DNA of 52,788 nucleotides from Selenomonadaceae bacterium (GCA_017515635.1 JAFWFO010000041.1:1-52788), one strand, 5' to 3'. Positions 36,915 to 46,403 are shown, counted from the first letter of the stretch. Made by a program: numbers and translations. Notes: generated from the letters alone by a model not told the origin.

Positions 36915-38102
36915 TCAGATGTTTTCGAGATATTTCGTAATCGCCGCGTCGTAGTCCGCCGTGTGCGCGAATGCTTCTGTCGCAAGATTTTTTCGCACGT
37001 CGTAAGGAACTTCGCCGGTCTCTTTGATGAGCGCGGCAATTTCGTCGTAGCGTTCGGGATTGGTCACGACCGTCACGAATTTAAAATTTTTCGCCGCCGC
37101 ACGAATCATGGCGGGGCCGCCGATGTCGATATTTTCGATCGCGTCTTCAAGCGTGACATTCGGTTTCGCGACGGTTTTCTTGAACGGATACAAATTCACG
37201 ACGACCAAATCAATCGGTTCAATGTCGTTTTGCTCCATTTGCTGAACGTGTTCGGGATTGTCGCGCACCGCCAAAATTCCGCCGTGAATTTTCGGGTTGA
37301 GAGTTTTAACACGCCCGTTCATGATTTCGGGGAAGCCCGTCAAATCGCTGACGTAAGTGACGGGGACGCCCGCCGCCCGAATCGCCTTCATTGTGCCGCC
37401 CGTGCTGATAATTTCGACGCCGCACTTGCTGAGTTTTTTGGCAAGCTCAACCACGCCCAATTTGTTCGACACGCTGATTAATGCCCGTTTGATTTTCATT
37501 TTGCCGCCTCCAATCCGAACTTTACGCCCGTCAATCTTAAGTTGCCCGTCAATGAAAAGTTTAATCGCTCGCGGATAAATTTTGTGCTCCTGCTCCAAAA
37601 CACGCGCCGCCAAAGTTTCTTCGGTGTCGTCCTCGCGAACTTCGACGGCCGCTTGAAGAATTATCGGGCCGGAATCCGTGCCCTCGTCGACGAAATGAAC
37701 CGTGCAGCCGGAAATTTTCGCGCCGTAAGCCAAAACGTCACGATGAGCGTGCGCACCGGGGAACGCGGGCAACAACGACGGATGAATATTCATCAGCCGC
37801 CCTTCGTAGCGACGAACGAAATTTGCGCTCAAAATTCTCATGAAGCCCGCCAAAATCACCAAATCGACGCCGTCAAGATGTTTCAAAAGTTCCGCCTCGA
37901 AATCTGCGCGGTTTGAGAAATTTTTTCTGTCGACGCAAATATTTTTAATGCCAGCGACTTCCGCACGTTTCAGCGCGCCGACGTTCGGTTTGTCGGTCAG
38001 CACGACGGAAATTTGAGCCGCAAGGTAACCGCTTTCAATCGCGTCGATAATCGATTGCAAGTCCGTGCCGCGTCCGGAACATAAAACGGCAAGTTTAATC
38101 AT
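36915..38102 (-). CDS. purN: Fusion of GAR formyltransferase (PurN) and the IMP cyclohydrolase domain of PurH
   Basis: One 395-residue frame joins two purine enzymes. Residues 1 to about 195 are PurN, which formylates GAR: phosphate loop [10 protein letters not shown], catalytic [12 protein letters not shown] and DEGTDSGPI. After the linker RIGGGK, residues about 202-395 are the MGS-like IMP cyclohydrolase half of Pur[45 protein letters not shown] and [14 protein letters not shown]. It ends at [12 protein letters not shown], where normal PurH goes on for about 310 more residues of AICAR formyltransferase. A terminator follows at once, so that half is not lost by a nearby frameshift. The junction is in frame with no sequence defect. 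The ATG has GGAGGTGA upstream. Step 9 of the pathway must be supplied elsewhere. Confidence 0.9.
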   Translation of the reverse strand: MIKLAVLCSGRGTDLQSIIDAIESGYLAAQISVVLTDKPNVGALKRAEVAGIKNICVDRKNFSNRADFEAELLKHLDGVDLVILAGFMRILSANFVRRYEGRLMNIHPSLLPAFPGAHAHRDVLAYGAKISGCTVHFVDEGTDSGPIILQAAVEVREDDTEETLAARVLEQEHKIYPRAIKLFIDGQLKIDGRKVRIGGGKMKIKRALISVSNKLGVVELAKKLSKCGVEIISTGGTMKAIRAAGVPVTYVSDLTGFPEIMNGRVKTLNPKIHGGILAVRDNPEHVQQMEQNDIEPIDLVVVNLYPFKKTVAKPNVTLEDAIENIDIGGPAMIRAAAKNFKFVTVVTNPERYDEIAALIKETGEVPYDVRKNLATEAFAHTADYDAAITKYLENI

Positions 38103-38133
38103 TTAATTCACCTCCCGAAAAAATTTGTCGAAT

Positions 38134-39177
38134 TTAATCTTTGAATTCGCCGCCGAAAACTTCAACGCCGTCACCTTCGACGACGCGCCCGATTTTGTAA
38201 AACGTCTCAAAATTTTCGTTGAGATGTGCGCTCAACTCGTCCGCAACATTTTCGTCGACGATTAAAATCATACCGATACCGCAGTTGAACGTTCGGAACA
38301 TTTCGCGGCGCGGAACGTTACCCCACTCCTGCAAGCATTTGAAAATTTTCGGAACAGCCCACGAATCCGCATCAATCGTTGCGCCCAAACCGTCGGGCAA
38401 GGCACGCGGAATGTTGTCGTAAAATCCGCCGCCCGTCACGTGAATTAGCCCGTGAATTTTTTCGCCGAACTTTTTGATTATCGGCAGGCACGTCGCGGGA
38501 TAAAGTCTCGTCGGCGTCAAAAGTTCTTCGCCCAAAGTTTTTTCGTCGGAAAATTTTTCGTCGCCCGTGAACTTCATGCGGTCGAAAACAATTTTACGGA
38601 CAAGACTGAATCCGTTCGAGTGAAGACCGCTTGACGGCAAGCCGAAAAGAATATCGCCGACTTTGACGCGTGCGGAAGTTATCAGCGATTTTTTTTCGAC
38701 GACGCCGACCGCAAAGCCCGCAATGTCGTATTCGCCGTTCGGATAAAAGCCGCTCATTTCGGCAGTCTCGCCGCCGATTAACGCGCAACCCGAAAGTTTG
38801 CAGGCATTGGCGACGCCGCGAACAATTTCGGCAACTTTCTGCGGCTCAAGTTTGCCGACCGCCAAATAGTCCAGGAAAAATAACGGCTCGGCTCCCTGAA
38901 CTAAAATATCGTTGACGCACATTGCAACGGCGTCTTGACCAATCGTGTCGTGCTTGTCGAGCAGGAATGCGATTTTTAATTTTGTGCCGACACCGTCCGT
39001 GCCCGAAACCAAAATCGGCTCGTCGTAATTTTTCAGCGCGAACAATCCGCCGAAGCCGCCCAAGTCGCCCAAAACTTCTTCGCGGTAAGTTGAGCGGACA
39101 AAATTTTTAATCAGCTTGACTGATTCGTTGCCCGCGTCAATATCAACGCCCGAATCTTTGTAAGTCAGTTGCTCCAT
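38134..39177 (-). CDS. purM: Phosphoribosylformylglycinamidine cyclo-ligase (AIR synthetase)
   Basis: The 347-residue enzyme makes AIR from FGAM with ATP. Typical signatures are YKDSGVDIDAGNESVKLI, SGTDGVGTKLKIAF, AMCVNDILVQGAEPLFFLDY, GGETAEMSGFY and HVTGGGFYDNIPRALP. Length is normal. The ATG has AAGGGAGA upstream. It precedes purN-purH' by 31 bases on the minus strand, the usual purM-purN order. Confidence 0.95.
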   Translation of the reverse strand: MEQLTYKDSGVDIDAGNESVKLIKNFVRSTYREEVLGDLGGFGGLFALKNYDEPILVSGTDGVGTKLKIAFLLDKHDTIGQDAVAMCVNDILVQGAEPLFFLDYLAVGKLEPQKVAEIVRGVANACKLSGCALIGGETAEMSGFYPNGEYDIAGFAVGVVEKKSLITSARVKVGDILFGLPSSGLHSNGFSLVRKIVFDRMKFTGDEKFSDEKTLGEELLTPTRLYPATCLPIIKKFGEKIHGLIHVTGGGFYDNIPRALPDGLGATIDADSWAVPKIFKCLQEWGNVPRREMFRTFNCGIGMILIVDENVADELSAHLNENFETFYKIGRVVEGDGVEVFGGEFKD

Positions 39178-39200
39178 GAAAAATCTCCCTTCGGTAGATT

Positions 39201-39225
39201 TTTAGTGGTTAGTGATTAGTTTATC
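39201..39225. repeat. Heptameric repeat (TTAGTGG/TTAGTGA) overlapping the UXS stop
   Basis: TTAGTGG, TTAGTGA and TTAGTTT follow in strict 7-base phase, and the array supplies the stop codon and last residues (SLIN) of the decarboxylase gene. It lies in the gap before purM. Confidence 0.65.
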
Positions 39226-40160
39226 AGTGAAAAATTTTCTTTGAAATAATCAATCGTGAGTTTTAGCCCGTCTTCGAGTTTAATTTTCGGTTGCCAACCA
39301 AGCTTTTCTTTCGCCAAATCAATCACGGGACAACGCTGAGTCGGGTCGTCGCTCGGCAACGGACGATAAACAATTTTTGATTTACTGCCCGTCAATTTCA
39401 AAACCAGTTCGGCAAGCTCAAGCATGGTGAATTCGCCGGGGTTGCCAAGATTAACCGGTCCGATAAAATTTTCCGCGTTCATCATGCGAACAATTCCGTC
39501 AATCAAATCGTCGACGTAACAGAAACTGCGCGTCTGCGTGCCGTCGCCGTAAATCGTAATGTCTTCGCCCGTCAAAGCCTGCACGATAAAATTCGAGACG
39601 ACACGCCCGTCGTTCGCGGTCATGCGCGGGCCGTAAGTGTTGAAAATCCGCACGACGCGAATATCAAGCCCGTGTTGCCTGTGATAGTCGAAAAATAAAG
39701 TTTCGGCGGTGCGCTTGCCCTCGTCGTAGCAGGCACGGATTCCAATCGGGTTGACGGCTCCGCGATAAGTTTCGGGTTGCGGATGAACTTTCGGGTCGCC
39801 GTAAACTTCGGACGTTGAAGCCTGCAGGACGCGTGCTTGATTTTGTTTCGCGCAACCTAGAGAATTTAACGCGCCCATGACGTTTGTTTTAATCGTGCGA
39901 ACGGGGTCGCGCTGATAGTGCACGGGGCTTGCGGGACACGCCAAATTAAAAATCCAATCAATCTCCGCGTAAATCGGCTGAACAACGTCGTGACGCATCA
40001 ATTCAAAATTCGGATTGCTCAACAGGTGCGCGATATTTTTTTTCTTGCCCGTGAAAAAATTATCCAAGCAAATAACTTCGTGCCCGTCGGCAATTAATCT
40101 GTCGCAAAGGTGAGAGCCTAAAAATCCCGCGCCGCCCGTCACCAAAACTCGTTTGCCCAA
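39216..40160 (-). CDS. UDP-glucuronate decarboxylase (UDP-xylose synthase)
   Basis: The 314-residue short-chain dehydrogenase-type enzyme converts UDP-glucuronate to UDP-xylose. NAD binding is in [32 protein letters not shown] and [16 protein letters not shown] are specific to the UXS family, and the catalytic Tyr and Lys are in [26 protein letters not shown] is also conserved. It starts at TTG with GAGGTG seven bases upstream; no ATG is near. It has no membrane anchor, as in bacterial forms. It points to xylose- or related sugar-containing surface glycan, together with the glycosyltransferase gene upstream. Confidence 0.9.
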   Translation of the reverse strand: MGKRVLVTGGAGFLGSHLCDRLIADGHEVICLDNFFTGKKKNIAHLLSNPNFELMRHDVVQPIYAEIDWIFNLACPASPVHYQRDPVRTIKTNVMGALNSLGCAKQNQARVLQASTSEVYGDPKVHPQPETYRGAVNPIGIRACYDEGKRTAETLFFDYHRQHGLDIRVVRIFNTYGPRMTANDGRVVSNFIVQALTGEDITIYGDGTQTRSFCYVDDLIDGIVRMMNAENFIGPVNLGNPGEFTMLELAELVLKLTGSKSKIVYRPLPSDDPTQRCPVIDLAKEKLGWQPKIKLEDGLKLTIDYFKENFSLIN

Positions 40161-40184
40161 AATTCAACACCTCGCAAAAACTTT

Positions 40185-40976
40185 TTAAACTTTACTCCAA
40201 TCAATCAACGGTGCCAGATATGCTGTTTCCGTATGCGTTGCCATGCCGGGCAAAGCCGATATTAAAGTTTTTTTCCGACGCTCTGGTGCCAAAAAGTTTT
40301 CAAACATAAGCATGACCATGATGTCCCAATGATTCTCGGCGAAAAATTTTACGTCGTCCAAATCTTCTTGCTTGGTTATCGGAACCCACGCTATTTGCTC
40401 GAAGGGAATTTTTCGTCCTTCGCAACACCGAAGCCAAAACGGTCTGTCCTCAATCAACGTCTTAACTTTGGCGGCAAAAGTCATTGTCGTTGAAGGTATC
40501 GTTCGCCAATGTCGGTGTGCCGTCAAATAAATTGTGGACTTCGGTCGGTCACCGCGTGAAAAAAGATTCGGCGTCATTCCCGGCGGGTGATACATATCGG
40601 GATGATCGTAAAGCGTGACATAGTCGGCAATCTCCAAACCTTCCAGCAGAGCCTGTCGACTGCCGGGCAAATGAAGATAATCATCCTCCAGCAGATAAAG
40701 AAAATCTTCGGGCGCGTAACGATTGATAACTTCGTTGAAGATATGGCGACAAGTTCCAACATTGCCGTTTGACGTAATCTCCATGTTCAAGCCGGTGGAC
40801 TTCAAAGCGGCAAGCGTGGCGTCCGTGCAGTTGTCAGCTATCACGTGGAAATTTTCCGCGCCGAATTCTTGCACGGCATTCAGCAAGCAATCCCACTTAC
40901 TCGCATTTGCAAGCTTTAATTTGGGATTCCCTTTATCGGAAATGCGATAGACGACGTGTAAATTTTTTTCCACCAT
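40185..40976 (-). CDS. Glycosyltransferase-like protein (family 2 type fold)
   Basis: The 263-residue protein opens with LHVVYRISDKGNPK and a nucleotide-sugar-binding pattern (FHVIADNCTDATLAAL). An acidic metal-binding DXD-like segment follows in FLYLLEDDYLHLPGS, which suggests a GT-A fold glycosyltransferase. No signal peptide or membrane helix is present. The ATG at 40976 has GGGGTGAAAG upstream and is preferred to a TTG seven codons earlier. It is 24 bases upstream of the UXS gene, so a role in surface polysaccharide is likely; donor and acceptor are unknown. Confidence 0.65.
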   Translation of the reverse strand: MVEKNLHVVYRISDKGNPKLKLANASKWDCLLNAVQEFGAENFHVIADNCTDATLAALKSTGLNMEITSNGNVGTCRHIFNEVINRYAPEDFLYLLEDDYLHLPGSRQALLEGLEIADYVTLYDHPDMYHPPGMTPNLFSRGDRPKSTIYLTAHRHWRTIPSTTMTFAAKVKTLIEDRPFWLRCCEGRKIPFEQIAWVPITKQEDLDDVKFFAENHWDIMVMLMFENFLAPERRKKTLISALPGMATHTETAYLAPLIDWSKV

Positions 40977-40993
40977 GAAACATCTTTCACCCC

Positions 40994-41032
40994 ACAAAAA
41001 TCAAAGGGGACAAGGCACAATTCCTCGTCCCC
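40994..41032 (-). terminator. Terminator after the 118-residue secreted protein gene
   Basis: On minus, a 10-bp stem (GGGGACGAGG with CCTTGTCCCC, one G-U pair, 7-nt loop) is followed by TTTGATTTTTG. It separates purB-purC-secreted protein from the glycosyltransferase run, although readthrough is possible. Confidence 0.75.
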
Positions 41033-41040
41033 CGAAAATT

Positions 41041-41397
41041 TTAATAACGATCTCTGATGACTTCAAACATTGCCCATTCAATCGGCGTCAAACGCGGATC
41101 CGCTTCCCCGCTGTAGTTTTGGGAATTTTTAAAACGCACGTCGATACCTTGAGCGTGGAAATCGTGAAAAGTGTAATCGAGATAATAATCTTGTCCGTAA
41201 TCGTCAGTCATTTTGAGCGTCGCGGTGCTGACCATCGAATTTCTTTCCCAATGGCATTCGATTGTCTCAGTCATTATGTAGCACACAAAACCCGTCGCGT
41301 CCGATTTGCCGACATAAACGTCCTCTGCCTCGGCCTGCGCGGATGCCAAAACAAGCGTCAAGCCGAAAATCGCCGTAATAAAAAATTTCTTCAGCAT
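41041..41397 (-). CDS. Small secreted protein, lineage-specific family
   Basis: The 118-residue protein has a clear signal peptide (LKKFFITAIFGLTLVLASAQA) and a mature part of about 95 residues with paired aromatic positions (YVGKSDATGFVCYIM, DDYGQDYYLDYTFHDF). Two cysteines could form a disulfide. The layout resembles the 116-residue protein at 46630-46980, with an almost identical signal peptide and a short beta-rich domain with a DYG motif, so the two may be distant paralogs. It lies 12 bases downstream of purC and is probably co-transcribed with it. Function unknown. Confidence 0.75.
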   Translation of the reverse strand: MLKKFFITAIFGLTLVLASAQAEAEDVYVGKSDATGFVCYIMTETIECHWERNSMVSTATLKMTDDYGQDYYLDYTFHDFHAQGIDVRFKNSQNYSGEADPRLTPIEWAMFEVIRDRY

Positions 41398-41409
41398 GTG
41401 AATTTCTCC

Positions 41410-42114
41410 TTACAGCGTCAAACGATTGAGAATTTCTTGATAAGCTTCCTCGACGCCGCCCAAGTCTTGACGGAAACGATCTTTATCAAGTTTCTCGTGC
41501 GTTTCGGTGTCCCAGAAACGGCAGTTGTCGGGAGAAATTTCGTCCGCCAAAAGAATTTCGCCGTCAAAGCGTCCGAATTCAAGTTTGAAGTCAACCAAGT
41601 CGACATTCTTCGCTTTGAGAATTTCGCGCATAATCGCATTTGCGGCAAGCGACATGTGTTCGATTTGATTCATTTCGTCAATCGTCGCCAAATTCAACGC
41701 CATGATGTGCCAACGATTGAGCATCGGGTCGCCGAGTTCGTCGCTCTTGTAATCGTATTCGATGACGGGGACGGCAAGCGGCGTGCCTTCGGGAAGTCCC
41801 AAACGTTTGACTAAACTGCCCGCGACGACATTGCGCACGATAATTTCAAGCTTAATCATGTCGAGCTTTTTGACGAGCATTTCGCACGGGCTGACGGTTT
41901 CGATAAAATGACTTTTGACGCCGTGATCTTTGAGCTGTTTGAAAAAAAACGTGCTGATTTTGTTGTTGATGACGCCTTTGCCCTGAATCGTGCCGTGTTT
42001 CGCGCCGTTGCCCGCCGTTGCGTCGTCTTTGAAGTAAACGAGCAACTCATTGGGGTTGTCGGTTTCGTAAACGATTTTCGCTTTGCCTTCGTAAAGTTGA
42101 TTGCCTTTAATCAT
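41410..42114 (-). CDS. purC: Phosphoribosylaminoimidazole-succinocarboxamide synthase
   Basis: The 234-residue SAICAR synthetase joins CAIR and aspartate with ATP. It has [52 protein letters not shown] and [15 protein letters not shown]. Length is normal. ATG at 42114 has GAGGAGG upstream; the longer frame starts inside the repeat. It follows purB by 34 bases. Confidence 0.96.
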   Translation of the reverse strand: MIKGNQLYEGKAKIVYETDNPNELLVYFKDDATAGNGAKHGTIQGKGVINNKISTFFFKQLKDHGVKSHFIETVSPCEMLVKKLDMIKLEIIVRNVVAGSLVKRLGLPEGTPLAVPVIEYDYKSDELGDPMLNRWHIMALNLATIDEMNQIEHMSLAANAIMREILKAKNVDLVDFKLEFGRFDGEILLADEISPDNCRFWDTETHEKLDKDRFRQDLGGVEEAYQEILNRLTL

Positions 42115-42127
42115 GAAAAAAACCTCC

Positions 42128-42151
42128 TCAATTCTCAAAGCTTAAAGCTCA
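42128..42151. repeat. Short heptameric repeat (AGCTTTA) overlapping the purB stop
   Basis: On minus, AGCTTTA, AGCTTTG and AGAATTG run on from the purB stop codon TGA, in 7-base phase, up to the purC ribosome site. Confidence 0.6.
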
Positions 42152-43441
42152 CAATCCGAAACGATTAAAAATCATGTCGATATGCCGCAAGAACCAGTTA
42201 TAGTCGAAACACTCGGCGATTTCTGCCGCGCTCAAAAATTTCGTGATGTCGGGGTCTTTGGAGATGTTCATTTTAAAATCTTCGTCGTAGAGCCAACGTT
42301 TCATTGCGTTACGCTGAACCCACTTGTAAGCATCTTCGCGCAGGACGCCTTTGCCGACAATCGCAAGCATGAGTCGCTGACTGTAAATCAATCCGCCCGT
42401 GCAATTCATATTATGCAACATTGCTTCGGGATAAACAAGAAGTTTGTCGACGATATTTGTGAGCGTGCGCGTGCAGTAGTCGACGTTGATTGTCGAGTCG
42501 GGCAAAATGACGCGCTCAACGGAGCTGTGCGAAATGTCGCGTTCGTGCCAAAGCGTGATGTCTTCCATTGCGGCGACGGCATTTCCGCGCACGAGCCGAG
42601 CCATACCCGCCACGCGTTCGCAGTTAATCGGGTTGCGTTTGTGCGGCATTGCGGAGGAGCCTTTTTGACCGATCGAAAAATATTCTTCAGCCTCGCGAAT
42701 ATCGGTACGTTGCAAGTTGCGAATTTCCGTTGCGATTTTTTCGAGCGTGCTTGCGACGATTGCCAAAGTCGTCATGTATTCGGCGTGACGGTCGCGCTGA
42801 ACAACCTGCGTCGCCAAGCGGACGGGCGTCAAGCCGAGTTTGCGGCAGACAATTTCTTCAATCTTCGGATCAATGTTTGAATAAGTTCCGACGGCTCCCG
42901 AAAGTTTTCCGACGCTGACAATTTTTTTCGCATGTTCGACGCGCTCAATGTCACGTTCAATTTCCTCGCTCCAAAGCAAAAGTTTCAGCCCGAAAGTCAT
43001 CGGCTCCGCGTGAATGCCGTGCGTGCGTCCGATACAGGGCGTGTGTTTGAATTCGACTGCGCGGCGTCTCAAAACTTCGTAGAAGCGGCGCAGGTCGTCA
43101 AGAATAATTTCCGCCGAACGTTTCATCATCAGACAAATCGCGGTGTCTTTCACGTCGCTGGAAGTCAAGCCCTTGTGAATATATTTCGAGTCTTCGCCGA
43201 CGTTTTCGGCCACGCACGTCAAAAAAGCAATGATGTCGTGATGCGTGACGCTTTCGATTTCCTTAATGCGTTCGGTCGTGAAAGTTGCTTTGGCGCGAAT
43301 GTTGGCGGCGGCTTCAGCGGGAATTTCGCCGAGTTCCGCCATTGCGTCGCAGGCGGCAATTTCCACGTCCAAAATTGTTTGCCATTCGTTTTCGATTGAC
43401 CAAAGTTTTCCCATTTCGGGCAAGGTGTAACGTTCAACCAT
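42149..43441 (-). CDS. purB: Adenylosuccinate lyase
   Basis: The 430-residue enzyme cleaves SAICAR (step 8 of IMP synthesis) and adenylosuccinate. The fumarase-superfamily signature GSSAMPHKRNPINCE is present, with the catalytic His-bearing THHDIIAF and RTHGIHAEPMTFG. The ATG has AAAGGAGCGG upstream. It heads the minus-strand purine run purB-purC-(secreted protein). Purine genes purF, purL, purD, purE and purK are not in the window. Confidence 0.96.
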   Translation of the reverse strand: MVERYTLPEMGKLWSIENEWQTILDVEIAACDAMAELGEIPAEAAANIRAKATFTTERIKEIESVTHHDIIAFLTCVAENVGEDSKYIHKGLTSSDVKDTAICLMMKRSAEIILDDLRRFYEVLRRRAVEFKHTPCIGRTHGIHAEPMTFGLKLLLWSEEIERDIERVEHAKKIVSVGKLSGAVGTYSNIDPKIEEIVCRKLGLTPVRLATQVVQRDRHAEYMTTLAIVASTLEKIATEIRNLQRTDIREAEEYFSIGQKGSSAMPHKRNPINCERVAGMARLVRGNAVAAMEDITLWHERDISHSSVERVILPDSTINVDYCTRTLTNIVDKLLVYPEAMLHNMNCTGGLIYSQRLMLAIVGKGVLREDAYKWVQRNAMKRWLYDEDFKMNISKDPDITKFLSAAEIAECFDYNWFLRHIDMIFNRFGL

Positions 43442-43526
43442 TTAAACCGCTCCTTTAAGTTTTTAGATATTAATGCGGCAACGTAACATTAAAATTATTC
43501 AAGCGTTGTCGCCGCTTTAAAAGCTC

Positions 43527-44513
43527 TCACAAGTCCAAATAATAATGCGTCGACAATTCGACAAGTTCATCGGCAACAAGCGCGTGGAAACTCGCGAACG
43601 AAAGATTATTCGAGTGCGCGGAAAAAGTATAATGCCCGACTGCCCACGCCGCAACTTGTTCGGTTTCGGAAATTTTTGCCAGATAAATCGTCGTGCCCGA
43701 TGTCGTGTCCACGCGCCATTTCACGCCTTCAACGCCACTTATATCGCGAAGTTCTTCACCTTCGGCGCGTTTGTGAGTTCTGACCGCAACAAAAACGCCG
43801 GGTTCCCATCTGCGCCCGTATTGCATTTCGACAATGCCCGGCTCGGCATAAATCGCGGTGATTTCGTAACCGGATTTGCGCGGCATGTACAGAGGAATAA
43901 ATCCGAGTGCGCGGGCGACTTCGGAGAAGTTGGCGTAAACTTCTTTCGGATTGGGACCGATAAGCGTTTCTGTCGACGGTGGTGTTATCGCAGGTTTCGG
44001 AATTTTATTTTCTTCCGTTATCGGCTCGGTGAATTGCGAAGGCGCAGGCTCAATCCTAGTTTTTTTTTCAGGTTCGGGGTTTGTGGCGGTCTCTTTGACA
44101 ACGGGTTCAGGTTCTTTGACGGATTCCTGTACCGGTTCAGGTTCGGGCGTCGGCTCGTAAATTGGTTCGGGCGTTGCGGGGTCGATAACAATAGGCGTGT
44201 CCGTTTCCATTTGCGCATCTTTTTTCGCTGTGCTGTCGCGCAACTTTTGTTCGTTTTCACGTTCTTTCTCGCGGCGTGTTTCGCGCAATTTTTTGCGGCG
44301 ATCTTTTATTTCTTTGTCGGTATCTTCCTTTCGTTCGGTGGAAATTGTTTCGGTCAACGCGGGATTGAGTTCGTCGAGTTTTTCTTCGCCTGTGTCCTCT
44401 TGTTCCGCCGCTATTAACGAAAGTTCGCGATCTTCATCAGCCGCATTGACCGCGCAGGGGTTTTGCAACGCCGCCGCAATAATCAATGCCGTGATTGTCT
44501 TTCCAAAGTTCAA
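43527..44513 (-). CDS. Secreted Pro/Glu-rich protein with C-terminal globular domain, unknown function
   Basis: The 328-residue protein has a signal peptide (about 1-24, ending VNA) and a charged helical segment (about 60-105, KDRRKKLRETRREKEREN). A long proline-glutamate stretch follows (about 108-185, EPTPEPEPVQESVKEPEPVV). The C-terminal domain (about 190-328) resembles DUF4367-type domains in layout (FSEVARALGFIPLYMPRKSG, YEITAIYAEPGIVEMQYG). The Pro/Glu stretch would hold the domain away from the membrane, as in TonB-like or envelope proteins. It starts at TTG with GAGGAGG nine bases upstream. The family assignment is tentative. Confidence 0.65.
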   Translation of the reverse strand: MNFGKTITALIIAAALQNPCAVNAADEDRELSLIAAEQEDTGEEKLDELNPALTETISTERKEDTDKEIKDRRKKLRETRREKERENEQKLRDSTAKKDAQMETDTPIVIDPATPEPIYEPTPEPEPVQESVKEPEPVVKETATNPEPEKKTRIEPAPSQFTEPITEENKIPKPAITPPSTETLIGPNPKEVYANFSEVARALGFIPLYMPRKSGYEITAIYAEPGIVEMQYGRRWEPGVFVAVRTHKRAEGEELRDISGVEGVKWRVDTTSGTTIYLAKISETEQVAAWAVGHYTFSAHSNNLSFASFHALVADELVELSTHYYLDL

Positions 44514-44741
44514 AAAATATTCCTCCTCGTCGGTTTCAAAATTTATTTAAATCCTGCGTCGAAAATTCACGTTGACGAACGGCGCGACTTGAAAAAATTT
44601 TTTCGTTGAGATGAATCGGCACGTTCGCCAAAAATTTTTCTGCAGGTTGAAATTGGACTTGACGCTTTTTGCACGTCGAATCATTCGCCGCCGATTATAG
44701 CAATTTAATTTCGCAGGTACAAGGATTTTTAAGCAACAAAA

Positions 44742-44998
44742 AAGGCGGGGGCTCGCGCCTCCGTCTCATTTGTGGTTTTGAAATCTGCTTTAGTTTCTCA
44801 TGTCTCACCTTCTTTTTGCCGATGCTTGGTGGGCATCTGCAAGGTATTTGCCGCCGACCGCAACTGCGGGGACAGCCCGACCGGCACTGTGGCGTTTATT
44901 TTGCTTTTAATGGGATTAACGGGAATTATATTTTGAGATGATTAGAGGATTTTTAGAACGAGATTAATTTTTTCGCCTCGCTCTTCGTTCCCTCCCGT
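44742..44998 (-). ncRNA. Candidate small structured RNA or type I toxin-like locus
   Basis: The 654-base gap 44514-45167 has no convincing gene. Inside it, the minus strand has a promoter-like pair at 45005-45033. About 260 bases downstream there is an AGGCG/CGCCT hairpin followed by T7, so a transcript of that size is suggested. It holds local hairpins (GATGC-loop-GCATC; CCGCAGTTGCGG) and a perfect ribosome site, AAGAAGGTGAGAC, before a three-codon frame (ATG AGA AAC TAA). The plus strand of the same DNA encodes a hydrophobic run (GTVAFILLLMGLTGIIF) without a good start. A known RNA family was not recognised. Confidence 0.3.
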
Positions 44999-45004
44999 CG
45001 CCTA

Positions 45005-45033
45005 ACTGTAGCAGAAAAATTTTTGGTTTGCAA
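45005..45033 (-). promoter_or_regulatory. Candidate minus-strand promoter for the small RNA
   Basis: On minus, TTGCAA, a 17-base spacer and TACAGT: a moderate sigma70-type match placed just before the candidate RNA. Confidence 0.35.
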
Positions 45034-45095
45034 GTCACGGTTCAAAAATTTTTCAGACCGCAGGGAAAAAATATTGTATTCACGCCGTCGCGGGC

Positions 45096-45124
45096 TTGAA
45101 TTTGTTTTGCGTGCTGAATATAAT
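45096..45124 (+). promoter_or_regulatory. Malic enzyme promoter
   Basis: TTGAAT, a 17-base spacer and a perfect TATAAT lie 43 bases before the GTG start. Confidence 0.7.
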
Positions 45125-45167
45125 ATGCGGCAGTTATTTCACAAGCTATTTGAAAGGATGAACTTAA

Positions 45168-46403
45168 GTGGCAAACGTCGACAAGGAAGCTCTTGCCCTG
45201 CATAAAGAAAATCACGGGAAACTCGAAGTCAGGAGCAAAGTTCCGCTCAAGACGAATAAAGATTTAACTCTTGCATATACGCCGGGCGTCGCGGCTCCCT
45301 GTCTGGAAATTAAAGACGACTTCGACAAAATTTACGACTACACCAATCGCGGCAACTTGGTCGCCGTCGTCACGAACGGCACGGCGGTTTTGGGTCTCGG
45401 CGACATCGGTGCGGGCGCGGGTCTTCCCGTCATGGAAGGCAAGTCGATTCTGTTTAAAGGTTTCGCGGGCGTCGATGCAATTCCGATTTGTTTGGACACG
45501 AAAAGCGTTCCCGAAATTATCAAGACGATTCAGCTGATGGCTCCCAGTTTCGGCGGAATCAATCTTGAGGACATAAAAGCCCCCGAATGTTTCGACATTG
45601 AACACGCGTTGAAAGATTCGGTTGACATCCCCGTTTTCCACGACGACCAACACGGCACGGCGATTGTCGTTGCCGCCGCGTTGATTAATGCGTTGCGTCT
45701 TGTCGGCAAAAAGTTCGACGAAATTAAAGTTGTCGTCAACGGCGCGGGTGCCGCAGGTATGGCGATAACCTATCTGATTCAAAAGATGGGCGCGAAAGAC
45801 GTTTTGTTGTGCGATTCGACGGGCGCAATTTACGAAGGTCGCGGCAAAGGCATGAATCCGTACAAAGATCAAATTGCCGCCGTTACCAACTTCGACAAGG
45901 AAGCCGGTCAGCTCTCCGACGTGATTCACGGCGCGGACGTTTTTATCGGCGTGTCGAAAGCAAATCTTTTGACTCAAGACATGGTCAAGATGATGAATCA
46001 CGACGCGATTATTTTGGCGATGGCGAATCCCACGCCCGAAATTATGCCCGATCTTGCAAAAGCGGCAGGTGCTCGCGTTGTGGCGACGGGACGCAGTGAC
46101 TTCCCGAATCAGGTCAACAACTTGCTTGCATTCCCCGGCATTTTCCGTGGAGCTTTGGACGTTCGCGCAACCGACGTTAATGAAGAAATGAAAATCGCGG
46201 CGGCTTATGCCATTGCGTCTTTGGTCAGCGACGAAGAACTTAACGAAGATCACGTTATCACGACGCCTTTTGACGAACGTGTTGCCCCGACAGTTGCCGC
46301 AGCCGTTGCCAAAGCCGCAATCGAAACGGGAATTGCCCGCAACAAAAATATCACGCCCGAACAAGTTGCTCAGCACACTCGCCAACTTTTGAGCAAGAAA
46401 TAA
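45168..46403 (+). CDS. Malic enzyme (oxaloacetate-decarboxylating malate dehydrogenase), short type
   Basis: The 411-residue enzyme converts malate to pyruvate and CO2 with NAD(P). It has the catalytic Tyr in [11 protein letters not shown], the Lys region [14 protein letters not shown], metal-binding [11 protein letters not shown] and [10 protein letters not shown], and the nucleotide fold [12 protein letters not shown]. It lacks the C-terminal phosphotransacetylase-like domain of long MaeB enzymes. The GTG start has GAAAGGA nine bases upstream. It stands alone under its own promoter. Confidence 0.93.
   Translation: MANVDKEALALHKENHGKLEVRSKVPLKTNKDLTLAYTPGVAAPCLEIKDDFDKIYDYTNRGNLVAVVTNGTAVLGLGDIGAGAGLPVMEGKSILFKGFAGVDAIPICLDTKSVPEIIKTIQLMAPSFGGINLEDIKAPECFDIEHALKDSVDIPVFHDDQHGTAIVVAAALINALRLVGKKFDEIKVVVNGAGAAGMAITYLIQKMGAKDVLLCDSTGAIYEGRGKGMNPYKDQIAAVTNFDKEAGQLSDVIHGADVFIGVSKANLLTQDMVKMMNHDAIILAMANPTPEIMPDLAKAAGARVVATGRSDFPNQVNNLLAFPGIFRGALDVRATDVNEEMKIAAAYAIASLVSDEELNEDHVITTPFDERVAPTVAAAVAKAAIETGIARNKNITPEQVAQHTRQLLSKK

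Noticed and set aside
43442..43526. Possible purine riboswitch or PurR site before purB
   Set aside because: An imperfect inverted repeat (GCGGCAACG with CGTTGTCGCCGC) is seen, but no purine riboswitch core or PurBox was recognised.
44669..44941. 90-codon plus-strand frame in the gap before the malic enzyme gene
   Set aside because: The start has no ribosome site, the frame mixes unrelated composition, and it lies over the candidate minus-strand RNA; a second plus frame there is equally open.
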